Source: Oxalobacteraceae bacterium OTU3CAMAD1 (GTDB lineage: Bacteria; Pseudomonadota; Gammaproteobacteria; Burkholderiales; Burkholderiaceae_D). From it: a DNA stretch of 64,000 nt. A program made the translations under genes and the position numbers. The notes under the pieces were generated by a model. It saw only the letters and a list, made by a program, of their open reading frames with translations, had not been told where the DNA came from and did not search any database. The DNA lies in contig CP099650.1 of NCBI GenBank assembly GCA_024123915.1, forward strand, positions 186,001-250,000, given 5' to 3'. Below are positions 35,301-44,441 of the stretch, piece by piece. How positions within the stretch are numbered: the stretch's first letter is position 1; the number at the start of each line of letters is the position of its first letter.

Positions 35301-36541
35301 TCATCGCGCCGACGTCCGTCTGCATGAACTGGATCAGCGAGACGGCGCGCTTCGCGCCGACGCTCAACGTCAAGCTGTTCGGCGCCGGCGACCGCGCCGA
35401 AACGATGTCCACCCTGCAGCCGTACGACGTGGTGGTGGCCAGCTACGGCCTGCTGCAGCTGGAATCGGCGCTGTTCGCCGGCGTGAAGTGGAACACCATC
35501 GTGCTCGACGAGGCGCAGGCAATCAAGAACGGCGCCACCAAGCGCTCGCAGGCCGTCATGGCGCTGCAAGGCGACTTCCGCATGATCGCCACCGGCACGC
35601 CGCTGGAAAACCATCTGGGCGAGTTGTGGAACCTGTTCCGCTTCATCAATCCCGGCCTGCTGGGCAGCATCGAGCAGTTCAACCTGCGCTTCGCGGCGCC
35701 GATCGAAAAGCCGCAGGACCACCGCGCCGAACTGGGTGCGCGCAACCGCCTGCGACGCCTGATCCAGCCGTTCATGCTGCGCCGGACCAAGGCTCAGGTG
35801 CTGACCGAGCTGCCGTCGCGCACCGAGATCACGCTGGAGGTCGACCTGTCGAAGGAGGAGACGGCGCTGTACGAATCGTTGCGCCGCACCGCCCTGGAAA
35901 ACCTGGCCGCCGTCGAGGGCCCGGCCGAGAAGAAGTCGATCCAGATCCTGGCCGAGATCATGCGGCTGCGGCGCGCCTGCTGCAATCCGAACCTGATCGC
36001 GCCCGAACTGGGACTGGCCAGCAGCAAGCTGGCGGCGTTCGCGCACCTGCTTGAGGGCCTGCTGGAGAACCGCCACAAGGTGCTGGTGTTCAGCCAGTTC
36101 GTCGACCACCTGTCCTTGATCCGCGCGCACCTGGACGCCAACGACATCAGCTATCAATACCTGGACGGTTCGACTTCGATGGCCGACCGCAAGAAGCGCG
36201 TCGACGCCTTCCAGGCCGGCACCGGCGACGTCTTCCTGATCAGCCTGAAGGCGGGCGGGGTCGGCATCAACCTCACCGCCGCCGACTACGTGATCCACAT
36301 GGACCCGTGGTGGAACCCTGCGGTGGAGGACCAGGCCTCGGACCGCGCGCACCGCATGGGCCAGCTGCGCCCGGTGACCATCTACCGCCTGGTGGCGCGC
36401 CATACGATCGAGGAAGGCATCGTCGACCTGCACCAGCACAAACGCGACCTGGCCGACAGCTTGCTGGAGGGCAGCGACGTCTCGGGCCGCATGTCGGCCG
36501 GGGAAATGCTCAACATGCTGCAAGAAGGCTTGAAAAAATAA
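32378..36541 (+). CDS. Large SNF2-family helicase with long N-terminal extension
   Basis: 1,387 residues. The SNF2 motor fills the last 500: Walker A LADDMGLGKTLQAIAL, Walker B VLDEAQAIKN, TGTPLENHLGELWNLF, and the second lobe SLKAGGVGINLTAADYVIHM with DQASDRAHRMGQ. The first 850 residues begin with a winged-helix-like stretch (NEKMILALLALIGEPVGR) and continue with helical and SWIM-lacking sequence that I do not recognise. SNF2 ATPases move on double-stranded DNA and remodel bound proteins such as RNA polymerase; the target here is unknown. It follows the S9 peptidase after 7 bp. Length is about double that of HepA/RapA-independent SNF2 proteins. Confidence 0.92.
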   Translation: MADPKLLAEFDALEFNEKMILALLALIGEPVGRTAILDHLNKARIEDKDGHHYNVGTLDESMRKLERLAFISVVTGRGFVCNPKLRWPAMRASIGTHALDDLCEAYDELVPMRQTWNSVEPRSYRAGMARLRMGLLRGQAPQQIQPILAFCLGSYEAAQLHPIVDIFGRPFEPGMIARVHPLLQDDVLAVLLENAKRELPTVPVIREFCEQHLQRRLAAKDDISPELRLALAEDAILCGRLDDAKRYLERTAGPQSQFLASTIVLLRGATGAAFVGYEAALKLLRRETGKRKHLFAGIGAYLYLLSLLRSEDPKHQKAADAYLEIAVRMPPNYDAAIHQQIDMLRQIRAGTMQTDVVSALPWDTAVQTQLFQCLLYFWLSLPHLGERRLQLQELFENAERAGYLFIAAQAAALLGHLGDVDQQRHASALRTRLGIPDMTVWFERQEAWQRQLSALINLQQPATAEAAGATRLVWQLTYDNRHGLTDVAPVEQKRDARGLWSKGRAVGLKRLRFEPEQFDFLTPQDVRVSEAISVAHRSYQSSGLAYEIDPQRAASALIGHPLLFWADAPDTRVEMLAGEPELLIKKSPGNLEIRLHPRIPDDNSFVIVSKETPTRLRVVSILDEHRRIAAIVGDSLTVPAHAEQQVLHAISSISSLVTVQSEIGGAAPDMQQVEADTRLHVHLLPYQHGLKMQILVRPLANGAYYAPGAGADSVIADVGGKPVQARRHLIDERDAERELIAKCPVLESAEQDHGEWLLGQPALCLQLLVELQEMKAGSIVLAWPEGEKFRVTAKVETKQVRLSIKSNKDWFAASGEVQIDEDKVMDLRTLLELMQKNQSRFVELGENRYLALTEELHRRLREVSAYGELTADGVRLHPLAAFALEELADDVGGLKADKLWKEHLQRMASQAAFEPHLPSTLQAELRDYQLEGYNWLSRLAHWGVGACLADDMGLGKTLQAIALILSRAPQGPTLVIAPTSVCMNWISETARFAPTLNVKLFGAGDRAETMSTLQPYDVVVASYGLLQLESALFAGVKWNTIVLDEAQAIKNGATKRSQAVMALQGDFRMIATGTPLENHLGELWNLFRFINPGLLGSIEQFNLRFAAPIEKPQDHRAELGARNRLRRLIQPFMLRRTKAQVLTELPSRTEITLEVDLSKEETALYESLRRTALENLAAVEGPAEKKSIQILAEIMRLRRACCNPNLIAPELGLASSKLAAFAHLLEGLLENRHKVLVFSQFVDHLSLIRAHLDANDISYQYLDGSTSMADRKKRVDAFQAGTGDVFLISLKAGGVGINLTAADYVIHMDPWWNPAVEDQASDRAHRMGQLRPVTIYRLVARHTIEEGIVDLHQHKRDLADSLLEGSDVSGRMSAGEMLNMLQEGLKK

Positions 36542-36632
36542 GGTTTGTGGATACCGCGTGAACTTTGCCGCGCGGCTCCCGTCTTACTGGCATGGCGCCG
36601 TGCGGCGCCACGTCACGTAAAGGGGAACCACG

Positions 36633-37091
36633 ATGAAAACCATTGCAGAAGTCATGAGCCGGGACGTCACCAGCGTCTCCCCGGACGATACGATACGGCA
36701 GGCCGCCGAGATGATGGACGATCTCGACGTCGGCGCGCTGCCGGTCACCGAAGGCAACCGCCTGATCGGCATGATCACCGACCGCGACATCACCATCCGC
36801 GCCACCGCCGCCGGTCTGGGGCCGGAGGAAACCCTGGTCACCGAGGTGATGAGCGAGGATATCTGCCACTGCTACGAGGACCAAAGCATCGACGAGGTGA
36901 TGCAGGACATGCGCGACATGCAGGTACGCCGCGTGCCGGTCGTCAGCCGCGACCAGCACACCTTGATCGGCATCGTGTCGCTGGCCGACCTGACCGACCC
37001 GGAGGCCGAGACCGATCCCGAGGAAACCGCCGAAACCCTGCGCGATATCTCGTCGCCGACCGGCATGGGACAGCCGTCGGCGCGGCCGTAG
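36633..37091 (+). CDS. CBS-domain pair protein
   Basis: 152 residues with two CBS domains and no other domain: VMSRDVTSVSPDDTIRQAAE with GMITDRDITIRA, then VMSEDICHCYEDQSIDEVMQ with GIVSLADLTD. CBS pairs bind adenosyl nucleotides and usually regulate a partner; none is fused here. The acidic tail (EAETDPEETAETL) is unremarkable. It has its own RBS (AAAGGGGAA) and lies 91 bp after the SNF2 gene. Confidence 0.92.
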   Translation: MKTIAEVMSRDVTSVSPDDTIRQAAEMMDDLDVGALPVTEGNRLIGMITDRDITIRATAAGLGPEETLVTEVMSEDICHCYEDQSIDEVMQDMRDMQVRRVPVVSRDQHTLIGIVSLADLTDPEAETDPEETAETLRDISSPTGMGQPSARP

Positions 37092-37143
37092 GGAGGCCCG
37101 GGATTTCCCCGGTCGCCGCGTTTTGTCTTGTATCGAGCGCTCT

Positions 37144-37193
37144 CAAGCGGGCCGATTAGTGATAATCTCCAACGCTTCGACTTGGCCCGCTTG
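37144..37193. promoter_or_regulatory. Stem-loop in the DUF885 upstream region
   Basis: Perfect 10-bp arms CAAGCGGGCC (37144-37153) and GGCCCGCTTG (37184-37193) with a 30-nt loop, 57-106 bp upstream of the DUF885 gene. There is no T tract, so it is unlikely to be a terminator; it may be a leader structure or a binding site. Confidence 0.4.
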
Positions 37194-37249
37194 CCGCAGC
37201 GTGATGTGGACGCGCGTGCCTTGTCAAAATAAACACAAGGCTGCAGACG

Positions 37250-39211
37250 ATGATCAAGACAAAAATTGCACTGGCTGTGGTGATGGCGGCACTCGCCTTC
37301 ACGCCGGCCGGCGCGGCGACCACCAACAAGGAAGCCAGCACCAGTACTAAAAACAAGAACGCCAAGAGCGGCAAGAGCGCCGGCAAAACCGGCACCAAAA
37401 GCGCGACCGCCGGCAAGGCTGGCAAAAACAGCAAGACGACCACGAAGGGCGGCAAGAGCGGCAAGGGCAAAGCTGTCGCGGCCGCGGCGGCGACAACTGC
37501 GGTGGTCGCCGCCAGGCCGGCCGTGGCCGCCGTGCCCGAACGGCGCCAGGACCGTTCGTTCGACACCCTCAGCAACCAGTTCCTCAACGCGCTGTGGCGC
37601 ATCGACTCGGAAAGCGCGATCTACGCGGGCAAGTACGACACCGCCGCCACGCTGAGTATTCCGGACGTGGCCACGCAGACCAAGGAACTGGCCTTCATCG
37701 ACGACTGGAAGCTGCGCTTCGGCAAAGTCAACGCCAGCCAACTGTCGCCCAAGCAGCGCACCGATCTGGCGCTGCTAATCAACAAGCTCGATAGCGACCG
37801 CTTCCGCCTGACCACCCTGCGCGAGTTCGAATGGAACCCGGCCAGCTACAACGTCGCAGGGCCACTGGACCTGATCCTGAGCACGGAATACGCGGCCCAG
37901 CCGCAGCGCCTGCGCACCTTGCTCAAGCGCATCGCCAGCATTCCGGCGTACTACGAGGCGGCGCGCAACAACATCGTCAACCCGACCCGCGAACATACGC
38001 GCCTGGCGATCAAGCAGGCGCCCGGCGTGCAGACCGTGCTGATCGAAGTCGACAAGGCGGCCCAAGCCTCGATCCTGACGCCGATCGAGAAGCAGCAGTT
38101 CACGCAGCGGGTCAACGCGGCGCTGACGGCGGTCGACGGCTACGTGGCCTTCCTGACCGAGATGGACAAGCTGATGGACACCAAAGGCCGTCGCACCTTC
38201 CGCATCGGCAAGGCGATGTATGAGCAGAAGTTCGCCTACGACATCCAATCCGGCAGCACCGCCGAGCAGACCTATCAAAAGGCGTTGGCCGCGCGGGAAG
38301 ATCTGCTGGCCAATATGGACAAGCTGTCCGACGACATGTGGGACAAGTATTTCCCGGGCGTGGCCAAGCCGGCCGACCGCTTTGCCAAGATCGGCATGAT
38401 GATCGACAAGCTGTCGGCCAACCACGTGCGGCGCGAGGATTTCGTCAACGAGATCAAGCGCCAGATCCCCGTGCTGCAGGATTGGGTGATCAGCAAAAAC
38501 CTGCTGACCCTGGACCGCAACAAGCAGCTCGAAGTGCGCGCGACGCCGGCCTATCAGGCGGGTGTGGCGGGCGCCAGCATCGACGCGCCGGGACCGTACC
38601 GGCCGCAGGACCGCACCTACTACAACGTCACGCCGCTCGACGGCGCGACGGCGGAGGCGGCCGAGAGCAGCCTGCGCGAGTACAACCACTGGATCCTGCA
38701 GATTCTCAATATCCACGAGGCGATCCCGGGCCACTACGCGCAACTGGTGTATGCCAACAAGTCGCCGTCGATCGTCAAATCGATCTTCGGCAACGGCGCG
38801 ATGGTCGAGGGTTGGGCGGTCTACGGCGAACGCATGATGCTGGACTCCGGCTACGGCGACAACGCGCCGGAGATGTGGCTGATGTATTCGAAGTGGAACC
38901 TGCGCAGCGTGACCAACACCATCCTCGACTACAGCGTGCACGTGCTGGGTATGACGGAGGAACAGGCGATCGACCTGCTGACGCGCCAGGCCTTCCAGAC
39001 GCGCACCGAGGCGGTCGAGAAGTGGCATCGGGTGCAGGTGTCGTCGGTGCAGCTGACCAGCTATTTCAGCGGCTACAGCGAGATCATGGAATTACGCGAG
39101 GAACGTAAAAAGGCGCTGGGCGACAAGTTCAACCTCAAGGAATTCCACGAGCAATTCCTTAGCTACGGCAGCGCGCCGGTGCGGGTGATCAAGGGCTTGA
39201 TGACGAAGTAG
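37250..39211 (+). CDS. DUF885 family putative metallopeptidase with Lys-rich linker
   Basis: 653 residues. A signal peptide (LAVVMAALAFTPAGA) is followed by about 55 residues made almost only of Lys, Ser, Thr, Gly, Ala and Asn (STKNKNAKSGKSAGKTGTKS and on), then an Ala/Val stretch and the DUF885 domain from about residue 100. The zinc-like motif is NIHEAIPGHYAQL, with MVEGWAVYGERMM after it, as in DUF885 enzymes. The substrate is unknown. The basic linker could bind cell wall, outer-membrane lipid A phosphates or nucleic acid; that is inference. A terminator follows. Confidence 0.88.
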   Translation: MIKTKIALAVVMAALAFTPAGAATTNKEASTSTKNKNAKSGKSAGKTGTKSATAGKAGKNSKTTTKGGKSGKGKAVAAAAATTAVVAARPAVAAVPERRQDRSFDTLSNQFLNALWRIDSESAIYAGKYDTAATLSIPDVATQTKELAFIDDWKLRFGKVNASQLSPKQRTDLALLINKLDSDRFRLTTLREFEWNPASYNVAGPLDLILSTEYAAQPQRLRTLLKRIASIPAYYEAARNNIVNPTREHTRLAIKQAPGVQTVLIEVDKAAQASILTPIEKQQFTQRVNAALTAVDGYVAFLTEMDKLMDTKGRRTFRIGKAMYEQKFAYDIQSGSTAEQTYQKALAAREDLLANMDKLSDDMWDKYFPGVAKPADRFAKIGMMIDKLSANHVRREDFVNEIKRQIPVLQDWVISKNLLTLDRNKQLEVRATPAYQAGVAGASIDAPGPYRPQDRTYYNVTPLDGATAEAAESSLREYNHWILQILNIHEAIPGHYAQLVYANKSPSIVKSIFGNGAMVEGWAVYGERMMLDSGYGDNAPEMWLMYSKWNLRSVTNTILDYSVHVLGMTEEQAIDLLTRQAFQTRTEAVEKWHRVQVSSVQLTSYFSGYSEIMELREERKKALGDKFNLKEFHEQFLSYGSAPVRVIKGLMTK

Positions 39212-39239
39212 TAGTTGCACGGCATTGATATGGCGGGGC

Positions 39240-39272
39240 GGGGTGCCGGCGGAGACGTTGGCGCCCCGTTTT
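39240..39272 (+). terminator. Intrinsic terminator after the DUF885 gene
   Basis: Stem GGGGTGCC / GGCGCCCC (39240-39247, 39260-39267; one G-U pair) followed by GTTTTC on the plus strand, 28 bp after the stop. Confidence 0.7.
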
Positions 39273-39389
39273 CATTGGGCCGCGCATTGAGCGCTTGCGA
39301 GCGCGCAAAGGCCTCATCCACCGATTCGATACGATGGTCGCTTGGCCCATGCCGGGCCGATTCTGCTAGGATAAAAGCCGGGAGTGATC

Positions 39390-39953
39390 ATGACCATGCC
39401 GATCAAGTTTGATACCCTTGAGTACGCCAGAAGGTTGGCGGAAGCCGGAATCCCGGCCGATCAGGCCGACGCCCATGCGCAGGCGCTGAGCGAGGCGCTG
39501 GCGACGGCCAGCGTCACGCCGGCCGAGTTGGTGCTGGTGAGAAGCGAGCTCTTGGCGCGAATGGATATGCTGAAGAGCGAGGTGTATGCGCGCATGGATC
39601 GGCTGAAGGTCGAAATCGATGCGCGAATCGACCAGTTGAAGATTGAAATCGATGCGCGAATCGACCAGTTGAAGATTGAAATCGATGCGCGAATCGACCA
39701 GTTGAAGATTGAAATCGATGCGCGAATCGACCAGTTGAAGATTGAAATCGATGCGCGATTCGACCGATTGGACTTTGAAATCGATGCGCGATTCGACCTT
39801 TTCAAAAGGGAAATCGATGCGCGATTCGAGCGGCTTGAAGCGCGGACGAACGCCAAGTTCAAAGTCTTATACTGGCTGACCGGCTTATCGCTCGTAATGA
39901 GCGGTCTCACCCTCGCGACGCAAATCTATATGCTGGCGAAACTGTTGCCTTAA
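39390..39953 (+). CDS. Repeat coiled-coil protein with C-terminal membrane helix
   Basis: 187 residues from ATG 39390, five bases after GGGAG. The N-terminus (FDTLEYARRLAEAGIPADQA) resembles DUF1640/CCDC90-type proteins. The middle is nine 11-residue units: two diverged (SELLARMDMLK, SEVYARMDRLK), four identical at DNA level (EIDARIDQLKI) and three slightly changed (EIDARFDRLDF and so on). Eleven-residue periodicity favours a long coiled coil. One membrane helix ends the protein (VLYWLTGLSLVMSGLTLATQ). Function unknown; a membrane-anchored spacer or scaffold is plausible. It converges with tatC, 2 bp between stops. Confidence 0.82.
   Translation: MTMPIKFDTLEYARRLAEAGIPADQADAHAQALSEALATASVTPAELVLVRSELLARMDMLKSEVYARMDRLKVEIDARIDQLKIEIDARIDQLKIEIDARIDQLKIEIDARIDQLKIEIDARFDRLDFEIDARFDLFKREIDARFERLEARTNAKFKVLYWLTGLSLVMSGLTLATQIYMLAKLLP
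39612..39842 (+). repeat. 33-bp tandem repeat array inside the coiled-coil gene
   Basis: Seven in-frame 33-bp units starting GAAATCGATGCGCGA. Units 1-4 (39612-39743) are identical; units 5-7 share the first half and differ in the second. Two older diverged units lie upstream. Copy number changes would keep the frame. Confidence 0.92.
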
Positions 39954-39955
39954 CG

Positions 39956-40714
39956 TTAGGACTGCTTCTCTTCCGGCGCCGTCGAGATGCGCACGAACAG
40001 CGGCGCCACCAGCAGGCCCAGCTCGAACAGCAGGCACATCGGGATAGCCAGCGAGAACATGCTGACCGCGTCCGGCGGCGTGACGATGGCTGCGATGACG
40101 AACGCGCCGACGATGGCGTAGGGACGAATTTCCTTCAGCTTGGCCACGGTCACAAAGCCCATGCGCACCAGGATCACCACCACCACCGGCACCTCGAAGG
40201 TGGCGCCGAAGGCCAGGCACATCGACATGACGAAGTCGAGATAATTCTCAATGTCCGGCGTCACCGCGATCGACTGCGGCGAGAACTCGGCGATGAACTG
40301 GAACACGCGGCCGAACACCAGGAAGTAGCAGAACGCCACGCCCGACATGAACAGCAGCGACGACGAGATGACCAGCGGCGCGATCAGGCGCTTTTCATGC
40401 GCGTACAGACCGGGCGCGACGAACGCCCACAGCTGGTACAGCACCCACGGCAATGACAGGATGATCGAGATCACCAGCGTGACCTTCATCGGCACCAGGA
40501 ACGGCGAAATGACGCCGGTGGCGATCATCTTCGAGCCGACCGGCAGCGAGGCAATCATCGGCTGCGCGATGAAATCGTAGATTTGCGCCGGCCCCGGCCA
40601 CATCATCAAACCAAAACACACCAGCGCCACGCCGATCGACGCCTTGACCAGACGGTCGCGCAGTTCGATCAGGTGGGAAATGAAGGTTTCTTCGCCGGAG
40701 TTCGGTGTAGTCAT
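39956..40714 (-). CDS. tatC: Sec-independent protein translocase TatC
   Basis: 252 residues with the TatC signature near the N-terminus (TFISHLIELRDRLVKASIGV), six membrane helices, and FVAPGLYAHEKR and FEVPVVVVILVRMG. TatC binds twin-arginine signal peptides in the inner membrane and nucleates the pore with TatA and TatB. Start ATG 40714 overlaps the tatB stop by one base (TAATG). It is the last gene of the long minus-strand series. Confidence 0.97.
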   Translation of the reverse strand: MTTPNSGEETFISHLIELRDRLVKASIGVALVCFGLMMWPGPAQIYDFIAQPMIASLPVGSKMIATGVISPFLVPMKVTLVISIILSLPWVLYQLWAFVAPGLYAHEKRLIAPLVISSSLLFMSGVAFCYFLVFGRVFQFIAEFSPQSIAVTPDIENYLDFVMSMCLAFGATFEVPVVVVILVRMGFVTVAKLKEIRPYAIVGAFVIAAIVTPPDAVSMFSLAIPMCLLFELGLLVAPLFVRISTAPEEKQS

Positions 40715-41214
40715 TAGTAGAAGCTAGCGTTGGTATTGCCGCGTGGGCGGAAGCGGGCGACGCGCGCCGCGCCGGAGGTCACATGCAGCTTGCCGCCGTG
40801 GCGCTGCTTGTACCAGGCCGGGATGGCGGCGCTGCGCACCACCTTCTTGCGGCGGAATTCGCGCGCCTTGCGCGCCAGGTCGTCCGTGCTGACGCTGCCG
40901 TACGAGGAGGTGTCGGGTGTCGACGCCGGCGTGTCGTGCCAGGCGTTTTCGACTTCGGAGATATTCTGCGAAATCGAGTTTTCCACATCGCTCTTGATGT
41001 TCTGAGCGGCGTCCTGCACCGTCTTGTGAAGGTTTTTCAGTTCCTCCAGCTCGATTTCGCGCGAAACCTCGGATTTGACCTCGTTCAGGTAGCGCTGGGC
41101 GCGCCCGTACAAGGTCCCGGCCATGCGCGCCACGCGGGGCAGCTTTTCGGGACCGATGACGATCAGCGCAACCACGCCGATCACAGCAAGTTTGGTAAGA
41201 CCGAGATCGATCAT
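40714..41214 (-). CDS. tatB: Sec-independent protein translocase TatB
   Basis: 166 residues. One N-terminal membrane helix (LTKLAVIGVVALIVIGPEKL) and the conserved PEKLPRVARMAGTLYGR, followed by an amphipathic and then coiled helix (EVKSEVSREIELEELKNLHK) and a basic C-terminus. The glutamate in the membrane segment (GPEKLP) is typical for TatB. It couples to TatC in the receptor complex. Confidence 0.95.
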   Translation of the reverse strand: MIDLGLTKLAVIGVVALIVIGPEKLPRVARMAGTLYGRAQRYLNEVKSEVSREIELEELKNLHKTVQDAAQNIKSDVENSISQNISEVENAWHDTPASTPDTSSYGSVSTDDLARKAREFRRKKVVRSAAIPAWYKQRHGGKLHVTSGAARVARFRPRGNTNASFY

Positions 41215-41268
41215 AGGATATGCGCGTAAGCCAGGGGCCGGGCGACAACTCGCGGGGCCCGCACAGGC

Positions 41269-41478
41269 TTACTGCTTGTTTTTCTCTTTGGCGTCGACGT
41301 CGATGGTGCTCGGCGTGGCCGGCGTGACGGGCTTGTCTTCGTCGCCCTTGACGCCATCCTTGAAGCCCTTGACGGCCTTGCCGATGTCGGAACCCATATT
41401 GCTCAGTTTCTTGGTGCCGAAGACCAGCATCACAATCACCAGAACGATCAGCCAGTGCCAAATACTAAATGAACCCAT
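41269..41478 (-). CDS. tatA: Sec-independent protein translocase TatA
   Basis: 69 residues from ATG 41478 ([20 protein letters not shown]), then the [20 protein letters not shown] hinge and amphipathic helix and a charged tail. TatA polymerises to form the export pore. The RBS AAGGGGAA fits this start; an adjacent ATG at 41481 and a longer frame exist. 54 bp separate it from tatB. Confidence 0.95.
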   Translation of the reverse strand: MGSFSIWHWLIVLVIVMLVFGTKKLSNMGSDIGKAVKGFKDGVKGDEDKPVTPATPSTIDVDAKEKNKQ

Positions 41479-41540
41479 CATATTCCCCTTGCAAGGCGCA
41501 TGCGCCCAGATTATCCGTTGATTCAAGAACCGCGTGCGAC

Positions 41541-41579
41541 AGTATAAGCGAACAGCGGCGTGTCATGTAGATGTCATGT
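41541..41579 (-). promoter_or_regulatory. Candidate tatABC promoter region with direct repeat
   Basis: In the 145-bp hinT-tatA gap, TATACT (minus strand, 41541-41546) is a good -10, with a poor -35 17 bp upstream. Two direct TGTCATGT copies (41561-41568, 41572-41579) lie at the -35 position and could be an activator site. The tat genes may therefore have their own start in addition to read-through. Confidence 0.35.
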
Positions 41580-41623
41580 GGCAAGCGATATAAACCACCG
41601 GTATGCCGTTTGGAAGCCGGCTG

Positions 41624-41995
41624 TTACCGCTGGCCGCGCCAGGGGTGCGCGCCGCCGATCACGTGCAAATGCAGATGGTACACCTCCTGCCCGCCGTCCG
41701 GCCCACTGTTGATCAGGGTCTTGTAACCGCCGCCGGGCGTGCCGTCCGCATCATAGCTGACCGCGCAACCGAATTCCTCTGCCAGACGGGGGGCGAGCGC
41801 CAGCATCTTGCCCAGCAGCGGCGCCTCGTTGGCGCTGCAATCGGACAGTGTCGAGATGTGTTTCTTAGGAATCACCAGCAAATGCACGGGCGCCGCCGGA
41901 TTGATATCCTTGAACGCGAGCAACTCGTCATCCTCGTACACGGCCGTCGAAGGAATTTTCTTTTCGGCTATCTTGCAAAACAAACAGTTTTCCAC
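41624..41995 (-). CDS. hinT: Histidine triad nucleotide-binding protein (HinT-like)
   Basis: 123 residues. NCLFCKIAEKKIPSTAVYED at the start, LLVIPKKHISTLSD in the middle and the histidine triad VYHLHLHVIGG near the end. HIT proteins hydrolyse AMP-lysine or phosphoramidates. It lies between hisE and tatA, as in other betaproteobacteria, with 34 bp to hisE. Confidence 0.95.
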   Translation of the reverse strand: MENCLFCKIAEKKIPSTAVYEDDELLAFKDINPAAPVHLLVIPKKHISTLSDCSANEAPLLGKMLALAPRLAEEFGCAVSYDADGTPGGGYKTLINSGPDGGQEVYHLHLHVIGGAHPWRGQR

Positions 41996-42029
41996 AGCGA
42001 CTCCATCAATGATTCGAGTTGACCCGGCG

Positions 42030-42368
42030 TTATTCCTTGCGCGCGGCTTTTTCGGCGATGCCGGAGACGCCTTCGCGGCGCGCCAGCTCGTCGAGCACCT
42101 GCTGTGGCTTCAGATCGAACTGGGCCAGCAGCACCAGCGTATGGAACCACAAGTCGGCCACTTCGTACAAGACCTTGTCGGCGTCGCCGCTGGCGCGCGC
42201 GTCCTTGGCGGCCATGACGGTCTCGGTGGCTTCCTCGCCGATTTTTTTCAAGATGGCGTCGTCGCCCTTGGCGAACAGCTTGGCGACGTAGGAGGCGGCG
42301 GGGTCGCCGCCGTTGGCCGGCTTGCGTGACTCGATCAGCTCGGCCAGGCGGTCCAGTTGTGTGCTCAT
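42030..42368 (-). CDS. hisE: Phosphoribosyl-ATP pyrophosphatase
   Basis: 112 residues. Motifs for a MazG-like all-alpha pyrophosphatase: [30 protein letters not shown] and [16 protein letters not shown]. It converts PR-ATP to PR-AMP, step 2 of histidine synthesis. ATG 42368 overlaps the hisI stop by 4 bases, so the two separate proteins replace the HisIE fusion of enterics. Confidence 0.96.
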   Translation of the reverse strand: MSTQLDRLAELIESRKPANGGDPAASYVAKLFAKGDDAILKKIGEEATETVMAAKDARASGDADKVLYEVADLWFHTLVLLAQFDLKPQQVLDELARREGVSGIAEKAARKE

Positions 42369-42808
42369 GGTGTCTTCTTCGGCTTTGCCGCGTAAATATC
42401 GGACGGGTCTTTCAGCACCGGCTCGCTGTTCTGCCAGTCGCCCTCGAGCGCGTCGCCCTCGAACTTCTGGTAGAAGCACGAATGCCGGCCCGTGTGGCAG
42501 GCGATGCCGCCCGCCTGCTCGATCTTGAGCAGCACCACGTCCTCGTCGCAGTCGAGGCGGATTTCCAGCACCTTTTGCGTGTGGCCGGACTCCTCGCCCT
42601 TGTGCCACAGTTTCTTGCGCGAACGGCTCCAGTACACCGCCTCGCCCAACTCGACCGTCTTGGCCAGGGCGTCGCGGTTCATCCATGCGAACATCAGCAC
42701 GTCATTGCTGCCGGCTTCCTGGGCGATGACCGGCACCAGGCCGTTCTCGTCCCATTGAATTTTTTTCAGCCATTTGGCTTTGGCGAGGCTGCTCGGAGTG
42801 GTCGACAT
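42365..42808 (-). CDS. hisI: Phosphoribosyl-AMP cyclohydrolase
   Basis: 147 residues. Zinc and substrate motifs [40 protein letters not shown] and [11 protein letters not shown] are all present. It opens the adenine ring of PR-AMP (step 3). ATG 42808 has GGATAG upstream; a TTG further out would overlap hisF. Overlaps hisE by 4 bp. Confidence 0.96.
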   Translation of the reverse strand: MSTTPSSLAKAKWLKKIQWDENGLVPVIAQEAGSNDVLMFAWMNRDALAKTVELGEAVYWSRSRKKLWHKGEESGHTQKVLEIRLDCDEDVVLLKIEQAGGIACHTGRHSCFYQKFEGDALEGDWQNSEPVLKDPSDIYAAKPKKTP

Positions 42809-42828
42809 AATGCTATCCAGTGCTGTGA

Positions 42829-43593
<765 letters not shown>

Positions 43594-43600
43594 GGCAGCC

Positions 43601-44389
43601 TTATTCTTCCTCGTCGTCGATGAGGTCGCCGCTGAGCTCGTCGGCGCGCAGCTGCGCCGAGGCCAGGTCGATCGTGCCCTCGTAGATCGAGCGGCCGCAG
43701 ATGACGCCCTCGATGCCTTCGTCCTGCACCGCGCACAGCGCTTCGACGTCGGCCAGGTTGTGCAGGCCGCCGGAGGCGATGACCGGAATCTTGACCGCCT
43801 GCGCCAGCTTGACGGTGGCGTCGATGTTGACGCCGCCCATCATGCCGTCGCGGCCGATGTCGGTGTAGATGATCGATTCGACGCCGTAGGCCTCGAATTT
43901 CTTGGCCAGGTCGATCACCTCGTGGCCGGACATCTTGCTCCAGCCATCGGTGGCGACCTTGCCGTCCTTGGCGTCCAGGCCGACGATGATGTGGCCCGGG
44001 AACGCGCCGCAGGCGTCGTGCAGGAAGCCAGGCTCCTTGACGGCGGCCGTGCCGATGATGACGTAGCTGATGCCGGCGTCCAGATAGCGCTCGATGGTGT
44101 CGAGGTCGCGGATGCCGCCGCCCAGCTGCACCGGGATCTCATCCAGGCCGTTTTCCTCGGCGTACTCCTGCACCACCTTCAGGATCGCCTTGACGGCGCC
44201 CTCGTTCTTCGGCTTGCCCGCGAAGGCGCCGTTCAGATCGACCAGATGCAGGCGGCGCGCGCCCTGCTTCAGCCAATGCAAAGCCATGTCGGCCGGATCT
44301 TCGGAAAATACGGTGGCGAGTTCCATATCGCCTTGTTTCAAGCGAACGCAGTGACCGTCTTTGAGGTCGATGGCAGGAATGAGCAGCAT
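43601..44389 (-). CDS. hisA: ProFAR isomerase
   Basis: 262-residue TIM barrel related to His[21 protein letters not shown] holds the catalytic base, [15 protein letters not shown] the acid, and [14 protein letters not shown] and [15 protein letters not shown] the phosphate sites. It performs the Amadori rearrangement before HisHF. The C-terminus carries an acidic DDEEE tail. Confidence 0.97.
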   Translation of the reverse strand: MLLIPAIDLKDGHCVRLKQGDMELATVFSEDPADMALHWLKQGARRLHLVDLNGAFAGKPKNEGAVKAILKVVQEYAEENGLDEIPVQLGGGIRDLDTIERYLDAGISYVIIGTAAVKEPGFLHDACGAFPGHIIVGLDAKDGKVATDGWSKMSGHEVIDLAKKFEAYGVESIIYTDIGRDGMMGGVNIDATVKLAQAVKIPVIASGGLHNLADVEALCAVQDEGIEGVICGRSIYEGTIDLASAQLRADELSGDLIDDEEE

Positions 44390-44441
44390 GATGGTTTAAG
44401 TGTGAGAAGGTGAGAGGGTTCGGGGAAACATCAATAAGCGA

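Noticed and set aside
39612..39842. CRISPR array
   Set aside because: The 33-bp units are directly adjacent, in frame and without spacers; they are a coding tandem repeat.
42030..42686. HisE as a 218-residue protein with a longer N-terminus
   Set aside because: The extra part is a shadow of hisI; ATG 42368 overlaps the hisI stop by 4 bp and gives the normal length.
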